From: Papilionanthe hookeriana x Papilionanthe teres
Lineage: Eukaryota; Streptophyta; Magnoliopsida; Asparagales; Orchidaceae
Assembly: GCA_022702705.1 (NCBI GenBank)
Contig: CM040430.1
Location: forward strand, 13,464,310-13,528,309
Length of the DNA: 64,000 nucleotides
Direction of reading: 5' to 3'
Positions 24,268 through 34,200 of the stretch are shown here, piece by piece; the stretch's first letter is position 1; the number at the start of each line of letters is the position of its first letter. Under the pieces are notes generated by a model that ran no database searches, was not told where the DNA came from, and was given only the letters and a program-made list of their open reading frames with translations. The translations under genes were made by a program, and so were the position numbers.

Positions 24268-24303
<36 letters not shown>

Positions 24304-24779
24304 TATGTATAAAAATATGTAATAGCATAAGCAACGACGAACCTTTGTAATGTGGACCATTCCCCCTTTATCTTTTTACTGGAAATTTATCAAAGCCGGC
24401 TCTGCAGTAAAGTGTCACCAATAACAGAGGAGAACAGATACATACGACACGAAATGAGAATACATTTATTGAAGCCTACATATCTAATATCTAAAATTCA
24501 AATTACAAAAACAAGTTCACTATTTTTCTATTTTAATGATATAGAAAAGAATTGCACTTACCTGCTTTCTCTCCAGAATCAGTAAGGTACTATTATCTGT
24601 ATGATGGCGACAACACCCAACCTTTGATTTGCTGCGTCTTCGAATTATGCTCGCAGCAGATGAATCTCTATCACCATAGCAATTTATCCGAGTAATGTTT
24701 CCATTTTTTCATCTTTCAATCTGAGAAAAGAAATAAAAGCAATTCTGGTAAGCAAAGTTGCAACTGAAGCCTGGTTGGA
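23831..24779. other. Gene-free stretch with microsatellites
   Basis: Contains (AT)n at about 24066-24081 and an (AT)n-(GTAT)n run at about 24262-24306. No coding region recognised. Part of it may be OMA1 3' flank. Confidence 0.5.
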
Positions 24780-24962
24780 AGATTTACATATATATACCAC
24801 TCATTCTTATATATTTATATATCTGACTACAAAACTTCGATTTTTACATAGTAAAGGTTAAATGTGATGTGAAAGATATGGGTGGCATAAATGTAAAAAG
24901 TATAGTTTAGGTGTTAAATATCTTAATACATAAGAATTGGGTGGCATGTATTCAAATGCCCC
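24780..24962. mobile_element. MITE-A copy just beyond OMA1 stop codon
   Basis: Left end GATTTACATATATATACCAC. Right end GGTGGCATGTATTCAAATGC, the inverted partner. About 183 bp, starting only 33 bp after the OMA1 stop, so it probably lies in the 3' UTR and may supply termination signals. Confidence 0.75.
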
Positions 24963-24994
24963 TTGGATAAAATAGGAACTCACAAGGATGAAAC

Positions 24995-25244
24995 TTAGAG
25001 AAATCCTCCTATTCCGTGGCCTGCAATAGTTTCCCTGTACAACGCGAGAGCTTCATTCATGACTTCCGCTTGAGACAAAATCTGTGCTCTTTTTTTACTG
25101 GAAGGATGGGTGGAGAGGTAATCCCTGAGAGCAGAATCACCGGTGATCTGGCCCAGCTTCTGATAGACTCGAGGAGCAACACGAGGGTCGAATCCGGCCG
25201 ATGCCACGAGCAGAAGCCCAATGTAGTCTGCCTCCATTTCCATC
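24995..25244 (-). CDS. OMA1: OMA1 terminal exon (exon 3)
   Basis: Listed separately because it lies 10 kb from exon 2. On the minus strand the acceptor is ATATTCAG, then GATGGAAATG. The exon gives the last 82 residues, starting MEMEADYIGLLL and ending with a TAA at 24995-24997. It supplies the third zinc ligand. A reading frame that runs upstream through the acceptor (to 25276) is intronic and not part of the protein. Confidence 0.9.
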
Positions 25245-28200
25245 CTGAATATTATCAAGAATGAAAAGAATCTCACATATTATGAAGTCATTAATCCTTA
25301 AAAATGCTTTTTAAGACTAAATTAGACATTCTTTCAGAACTTATAAATACAAAAGAAAAATGTTATACATGGGAAATTTACATAGGCAGCATACAATTCT
25401 TATGTATTGACATCTCACAACTGAACTTTCGTATTTACATACATAGCAGCCTATGCATGAAAATGTGCATTTCACTTTTAAAAAGTGATAATAGTGCTAT
25501 TTTTAAGGTAATATTAAAGATTTGAGTGCTCTGTGTGTAAATATCAAATTTTAGGTGTGTTATATGTAAATACACTAGAATTGTGTGCCCCGTATGTAAA
25601 TGCCACTACATTAATATGTAACATATGAGATGAAGTGAGGTAGCATAGCCTAAAACAGTTAACAATATCATGGATCAACTGGAAAATTTTTTGTTAAACA
25701 AATGTAACTCCTGTTTTAGGACTGTCAAACAGAAGCGCAGAAATCTCCAAAAAGGTAATAAAGGTTGCATTTAGAAGCAAGCACAAGCAATCAGTAATAA
25801 CAAGGATGGTCAAAAGTCAATCATCTTTTACAGGCAACAAAAAACTTCCCAGGTAATTTGATTTCATGGAAATTTATAAATACATCTAAAAACATCTTTT
25901 TACCAAGACAATACTTAACTTTAGTCCTGATTTACCATTTGCAACCTGAAAAGATGGAAAGGTGATTAACAAGATGAGAATATTATCTTTATGAAAGATA
26001 GTTAAGGCTGGCACTGGTCATGCAAGAATACAATTACATCGTGAGGCATTTACATATATACCACACAATTCCTATGTATTTACATATCTGAAACTTAAAC
26101 TTTGATTTTTTATGTTTATTACGACATAAATCATTCATATCACAACAAAAACACCACTATTTTAACTTTTAAAAAGTGAAATGAACTTTCTAGCATAGTT
26201 AAGGAGACTTTGATTTTTTACATTTTACACCACATAAATCTTTCAGATCACATAAAATACCACTATTTTAACTTTTAAAAAGTGAAATACACCTTTTCCA
26301 TGCGCAAGTAAGGTGGCATATATGTAAAAATTAAAATTTACGTGTTAGATATATGAATACATAAGAATTGAGTGGTATGTATGTAAATCTTAAATTATCT
26401 AAGAAGATAAGAACCTCTATGGTATCTATTAATATGTAGAACTCTCTTGAACAATATTACATACCATATTCACCTCATGCCTCAAGTCATGAATGATGCA
26501 AATATGGGAGGCATTGATTGAGATCCGGGGGGCAATTGATGCAAATCAAGAAGGAATTAATGCAAATCCAGAAGGAATTTGAATTCACGGAGAAGCATTG
26601 GAAAGTTCACGTTTTTAGAAGTTAATTATTTAGATTCTATTTGTTTTATATTAGGTTTATTGTTTTCGAAATTTGAATTCCTAGTTATTTTCCCGATTTG
26701 ATGGGAAAATAATATTTATTGCTCTTAATTCCTAGTTATTGTTTTCCAAGTTAGGATGGGAAGATAGTAATGTAATTTATTATTTAATGGAGTAATGGAA
26801 AAAAGGTGAGCTTTCTTAGGTTGCCAATTCCACTTTTCTAATTATCGTTGGTGAGTCTTCCAACACCGTAGAGAGGTTCTACACCGTAGAGAGATTATAC
26901 ACCCGTTATCTCTTGAGATCAATGCGATATTGACTTAAGGGAACGACACCAATTTGGTATCAGAGCCTCTCTCTTGAGTTCAATGAGATATTGAACCTGA
27001 GAGTTAGGCATCAACTTGGTTTTCCTGCTTCAAGGAATTCAAATATATCATGTCGTTGCAAACACAGATCACCCAACTAACATCTTCTCTAGAACGGCTC
27101 ATTTGTAGATTGGATAAAATGGAGGTGCGCCAAACCCGAGATGAGTTTGTGCCTCATGATCGGAGGATGCGTGGGCCTCCTCCGGAAGCTGAAGAAACAA
27201 AGTACCAAGCAAGCGACCCCGAAGAGGTAGAGTACTTGGGAACAACTGATTTGCCCAGTTGTGTTATTCATCGAGTTCTGACAGGTACTAAGAAGAGGAT
27301 CCAAGGTGCTGATCTTGACTGGAGGTGCACCAACATTTTCCATACCCGAATGGAGCATAATGGTCGTGCGCTAAATGTAATAATTGACAACGGGAGTGGA
27401 ATGAACGTGATTTCCAGTGATGCAGTGGAACATTTGGGTTTGAAAACTGAAAAACACCCCACACTCGAGACAACTATGCCAGTAAAATAGAGTCTAATCC
27501 AACCATTAAAAAGGGAAAATTCCAAGGGGATACACGTAATTAATGGTTCGCAATTAAAGCCGAGAAAAAATTTTATTCAGCCAAAAAACACATCTAATTG
27601 CTAATAGACACAAATACTATATTAAGAACTCGACTTATGTTCCGCTATCAATGTATGTGAATATTTTACGCTATCATGTGCATTTCAATCATCTCTCCCT
27701 CACATGAAATTCTCCGCATTGCCCATTATTCTAATACAAATGAATGGGTTCTAGTTAGAATTAGAATGATGGTAATGCCATGAATTGAGGGGCATGAAGC
27801 ATTGAGGGGTTTGAAGCATCATCAGCATAAAAGCATGACTCATTGAAACTATGAATAGATTTCTCTCCAAGTCAACTTTAAAATTTATGAAGGATTAATA
27901 AAATTATGGTTTTAAAAGAGGGATGAAGGCTGACTTTATGGGCCCTTTAACCAACTAAACCGCGTATAGCTATTTGTTTCCCCTCCATCTCTTTTTGTTT
28001 CTCTTTCTCGGACTTTGGAAACACTGATGACCACAAATACCTCAAGCCTTTTATTAAGACATTAAATTTTGGGTTTAGTCCCACATCAGATAGATAAAAA
28101 CTAAATTATTATAAAAATACCAAGTTAGCTCTAACATCTAGACTCAAATTTTTCGCACTTAAAAATAAATTTAACGCAATTATAAATCCCTTCTACCCTA

Positions 28201-31200
28201 ACAAGTGATTTTGAAAGAAATGTTTGAACTGAGATCGAGCGATTCATGCAATAGTGTCTAGCAAGTGACCATCACAACAAGCTCAAGAAATTAATGTACT
28301 CTTTCTGTGGATACAAACAAAGCTTTTGTTTGAAGATGCGTGATAGCAATTGTGGAGAGCTCTCTCACATGAGAGACAATCAAGCCATCTGAAATTTTAT
28401 ATTTTGTACCACTTCAAAAAGTTCAAAAATAGATCAATGTAGAAATACCGGTGGTTGATTATGAGCCACAGGTTTAAGCTTTCAATGAAATGGGTTTGAC
28501 CACTCACATCATTGACCAAACCTAGTCCTTTTTAATTCCTTAAACCCCCAATACCTTAAATATTTCAGTAACATTGAAAAGTTCAATAAACATTCACTTT
28601 CAATATATGAGGCTATCTTCTTCCTCCTGTTCATATCCAAAGTACCAGCACAAGTAGATCATGCTTTAAGCATTAAAAGAGATAATATACAGATACGATT
28701 CTTGGCACAAATTACAGTAAATATTATTTTATTCCATGAACACCAAACAATAAAGATGAATACAAAGATAAGTACCTACAATTCAAGCGGTAGGCAAAAT
28801 CTCCCAATTCCTACAATTCAAGAGCTAGACGATCTCAGCCAACCTAAGACTCCCTAGACAATCTTAGGCATATCTAACACTAAACATATTAGGTTATATT
28901 TATACTTAACAATAATAATAATCAAAGATTTAATTGCCTCTAATAAAATACTAAATTGCTCCTTAGGCACCCATGTAATAATACTCCTCTCTGAAAGAAA
29001 CACCTTATGCACAAGATGGGAAAAAAGGAGACCACTGGTGGATCAAGTTGGGTGGTTTCCATGTGGCATCATTAAGCCATCATTTACATTTAATCAGGAA
29101 TTCATAGTGAACCGCAGGAGTTCGAAATGTATTTTTATGCACATCCTTCGGTCAGATCTAAATTTGTCGGTATCTCAACTTCAAGGTACTTTTGGAGGAT
29201 ACTGCAATCCCAACCAACTTGTTTATAGCTCATTGATCACTGGAATATGAAATTTGTAAGGTAATGTTTCTTTATTCACTATCCGGTAAATCACACCGAA
29301 GCACCAACTTACATCATTCTTCTTTGCCAGCAACACTGAGCTAGAAATAGAGCTCACATTAAATTTTACGATCCCAACCTCCATCATCTCTAGGATCAAT
29401 CTCTTGATCTCGTTCTTCTGTACCTGGGGTTAAAAATATGTGCGGATGCTGATAGAAGAAACCCCAAATCTCAGGGTTATCACAAGCTCATGTTCCCACT
29501 GACGCCTTTCACTTGATCCCACGGTTCTAAATCCACCTAAAGAAGCGACACTACCCTAATGCCGCACAAATCCTTCATATTGATGTTGCTCGCGTTCTTT
29601 CATGATGTTGCAGCTCAACCCCGTGGCGGGCGAAACCAGTTTTGTGTGACACTTCATTATCTTCTTCATTTCATTTAGGGTCGTGAATCTCCGCTCAAAC
29701 CGTCCCTCTATGGACAAGAAACAATCCTCCACCGTGAAACATTCATCTATCGCATATTTGATGTGCTCGTCTCTTTATCTAGTTTTCCTTTCAAATCAAT
29801 TATTTTTTTGGCCTCCATAATTCATTTCGTTTTCGAACCTTGTATGTCGCGATCACGCAGTTGATTTAAACCAAGACTGCTTTCTTGGTTTGGTCGCAAT
29901 TAGCTGGTTCGAATCGCGACTTTTCAACGTTTAGGGCAAGACACAATCTTCCCGGATAACCATAATCATCATTGTACTACGAGTTTTGGTCACAAACGTA
30001 GTTGTAACTAGCACGAACTTGTTTATCGGCTTCCTCAACTAGCTTGAATCGCTACTATCTCACAAGATATGATCGTCTGGTCCTTCTATACACCACGACG
30101 AGCTCGCATCACAACTGTATTGCTTCCCAATTGGTTAAGTTGTGTAATATTGTGTTGCTCTGTATGTCGTGACCTGGTACATTGCTTCCCACTGAGCTCT
30201 ATTTGTGATTGTATCACGATTGTCGGCATCCAAGGGAGATCTAATCACGGCTGTATCGTTTGTACGCTCGCAATCCTGACGTGGCCTTCTCAGCTAGTTC
30301 TTATCACGATTGTATCGAGACACGATGCGATCCCATGGTCGCTTCCCAGTAGCTCTATCCCGATTGTGTCGCCTATACGCCCACGATCTTCTGCATGCTG
30401 CAATCTGGATGTTGCTTCCCTAGGTTGTGGGTCGAATCGAGACTATTTCAGCACTGGACAATGCGGCCCGGTCAGGAAAACAAAGGCTTCGAACCCAGCT
30501 AGCTCTTACAGGTACTATATTGGGATACCATACACAATTTTGTCGTCACTCAAGTATGTACGCTTGTGCGTGAAGATCCCGTCGACTTCGATTAGGGCAG
30601 AATGATTCAAGCCCTGTTTGTCAGGATCCTATCGGTGATCTCCCAAAAATCGACATGCTCTGATACCACTTGATATGATTCTTGGCACAAATTAGGGCAA
30701 ATAATATTTTATTGCAATAACATCAAACACAGACAAATACAAATATAAAAAACTAAATTTGAGAGGTTGGCGATCCTCCCAATTCCTACAATTCGAGAGG
30801 TAGGAAATCTCTCCCAAACCCTAAGCCTAAGACATTATACACAATCTCATGCTTACCAAACCTAAATTACCAAACCCAAACCTATTAAGGTTTATTTACA
30901 ATAAACAATAATAAGTAATCAAAGACTCGATTACCTCTAAGCTAATAAAAGACTAAATTGCCCCTTAAGCACCCACGTAACATATACACCACATTGAACT
31001 TATCAATTATATAGAATGTATGCTATTCATAAAGCTTATAAATATTTTTGTATTACTAATAGGCCATATTGATTCAAAAGTCGAGAAAAGTTTCAAAAAT
31101 ATTTTGACATCATTAATGAAAAAATATGACTCACATTTAAACTATGAATATAGATGCATGCCTCTCTAAATCAATCTCAACATTTGTGAAGGATTATGAA

Positions 31201-34200
31201 AATTATGATTTATAAAAGAGATGTTGACTAAACTTGTGTGCCAATCTTAACCAAATGAACCTCATCTAACTAGTTTTATCCCCAACCTTTTTTTTCTTCT
31301 TTTTAAGATTTTAAAAACTTTAATAACCATGACTACATAAAGCATTAAGTGAATATTTGGGTATAATCTCACATTAGAAAGTTAAACAAAAAATTATAAT
31401 AAATATATCAAGTTTTTGGCTCTCACTCATATTCATCTGATATTGTATCTAGCTCAATTATAATTCCTTTTTATTAAATATTTCCTCAGAATCGATGATT
31501 CAATTAAAATCATTTGGTTCATGCAGTTTGCTGCTCTCCCAAGTTTCTAGTTGAGTCTATTATAATCGACCAAAATTCAAAAGACGATATTTAATAAAGC
31601 TCTTGAAGATGTGTGATGACTGATGTGAAATGCTATCACATGAGAGAGATTATTAAAGCATGCAAACCATTACAATTAGCCACACATTGAATATTTAATA
31701 AATTTAAGCTTTAGGCTAAAATGGAATTGAATACTGGTGTATCAAGCTAAACTTTGGTCATATTTGTTTAGCTACTCTGCAACACCTTCAATGTTTCCCT
31801 AATTCAAAAAATTTAATATACTTCCAATTTTAATATCTGGGGCAATCTTCTAATTTCATATGCATGTCAAAACTAATGGTGTAAACAGAGCAAGCTTTAG
31901 GCATTAGAAGAACGATATTTCAACGAGTTGGCAACCATGGCTGCAACAACAATAACAAAGCCTTAATACCACTACGTGGGGTCGGCTATATGAATCCTTT
32001 TTCTCCATTACATCTATTTAGTGTCAAATTTTTGTTTAATTCTAACAAATTAAGATCATTTTTTATGCAATAAGCCTAAGTTATCCTAGGTCTACCTCTG
32101 CCTTTCTTAACATAAGTAGTATCTAAAACATCTACTCTCCTAATCGGATCATCAGGTGGTCGACGTTTAATGTGACCAAACCATCTAAGGCGACTCTCTC
32201 TAACTTTATCCGTCACTGGTGCAACACCAACCCCATTACGGATATAATCATTTCGCATTTTGTCTCTAAGTGTAAAGCCACTCATCCACCTAATCATTCT
32301 CATCTCGGCAACACTTAACTTAGCATTATGCTTCTCTTTTAAAGGCCAACATTCAGCACCATAGAGCACTGCATGTCTCACCACCATCTTATAAAATTTT
32401 CCTTTCAGTCTAAGCGGTACTTTTCTATCACACAATAGGCCGGATGCATTCCTCCACTTCAACCAACCAACCTTAATTCTACTATTAACATCCCCATCTA
32501 TATCACCATCGCTTTGAACAATGGACCCGAGATATCTAAATCGTTCACACCTTTTAATAATTTGATCGCCCAAAGTTACACTTTTGTCACCATGGCTGCG
32601 TTGCATTAAATGCCACGGCCATACTAGGAGTGTGTATTATTGATAAAATCTGTAAGCACTTTAGTATTACCAATAGGCCTTATTGGTATAACAATCAAGC
32701 AAAAGTATTATCCGAGACTTAAGGATTATGTGGATATCATTAATAAAAAAATATGACGCATCAAATTTGGAATATATGTCTCCAAGTCAATCTCAACATC
32801 ATGTAAGATTAAAAAAAAATATTGCTTTAAAAAAAGGGATGTTGGTTAAATATATGCACCAATAATAAAACACCAAGCCTATCTAGCTCTTTTTCCTTCC
32901 ATCCCTTTGTTTATTCTTTCCAAGATTTTGAAAATTTTGATGAGCACTGATACATGTGTTTAGTTCCACGTCGGATAGTTAAAAAAGGTAATGAAAAAAA
33001 AAAAACCAAGTGGTTGACTTTCAACCATAGGCTTAAGCTTTTGGGTTGAAAATATGTTGACTGCTAATGTATCTAGATCAATAATGATTCCCTAAAAAGT
33101 TGTATTAGAGCTGATGATTTGATCAAAACTAAGTGATTCATAAAGTAATGCAACTCTCATACGATCAATTAATTTTGTCATGGTTAACAAAATTCAAGAA
33201 TAACCTTTATGACAAGTTCCGATGATTAGTGACTACATACAAATGATACATGATAAAAGCTTCTGTTCAAAAGATGATTGAAGGTCGACATGAAGAGATG
33301 TAACATGAAAAGAAGATTATTTAAGGCATGTGAAGTTTTAAATTTAGGCCCTTAAATTGTGTTCGTATAGATGTACAAAGGATTGACACTCACCCATAGG
33401 TTTAAAGTTTAGATTGAAATAAGTCTGAATACGTGTGTATCTGACTTAACTCTAGTACCTTTTGTTTCATTACCCACTAACATATGAATGTTTCACTAAT
33501 TTTGAAAACTCAATGAAATTAAAGACTTCATCATCCTTGACGAATTCATCACTCTTGAGAATGTTGCGTTATCTTTGAAGGCTTTTTAATGACTTTAAAG
33601 ACTTTACAGGCTTAGATGGCCCTAAAAGTCTCGAAGACCTTCTAGATTGAGAAAACATCATTATTGGAACAAACGGGTCCTATATTGGAATATATATCTT
33701 TGAGAGGTTTGTCCATCTTTGCTTCGTCTTAATATTGCTGATCTATAAATATTAACCAATCAACTCTCATCTTTAAGATTAAACTTTTTCACTAAAAAAT
33801 TGACCACCAATAAATGTTGCTTATCTTTCACTCTCTTTTATTTCTTTCAACATATATGTTAAAGATGCAAAATGAAGGGTACGATGATGCATGTCATCCT
33901 ATGAGTCATTTACAAGGACAATGGCCATGAAGCATTGCACTCATGGCGCACACTAAGTTGATTTTTTAAATTTAATATTGAAAAATAAAAAAAAAAATCA
34001 TACACACAATTCAATTCTTGTATATTTTGCATATATAACATTTAAAATTTAATATTTATTTATAAACACATAAAAAATACTCTAATTTTCTTTTAAAGTG
34101 AAATATATATTTTTATGAATATGCTTTAATTTGATTATGACATAACACGTTATATAATATAAACAAACAAAATGATATATATAACACACACATAGATATA

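Noticed and set aside
30069..30605. 178-aa plus-strand frame as a gene
   Set aside because: It lies antisense in the GC-rich leader of a Gypsy element with repeated words and has no recognised domain. Kept only as an observation.
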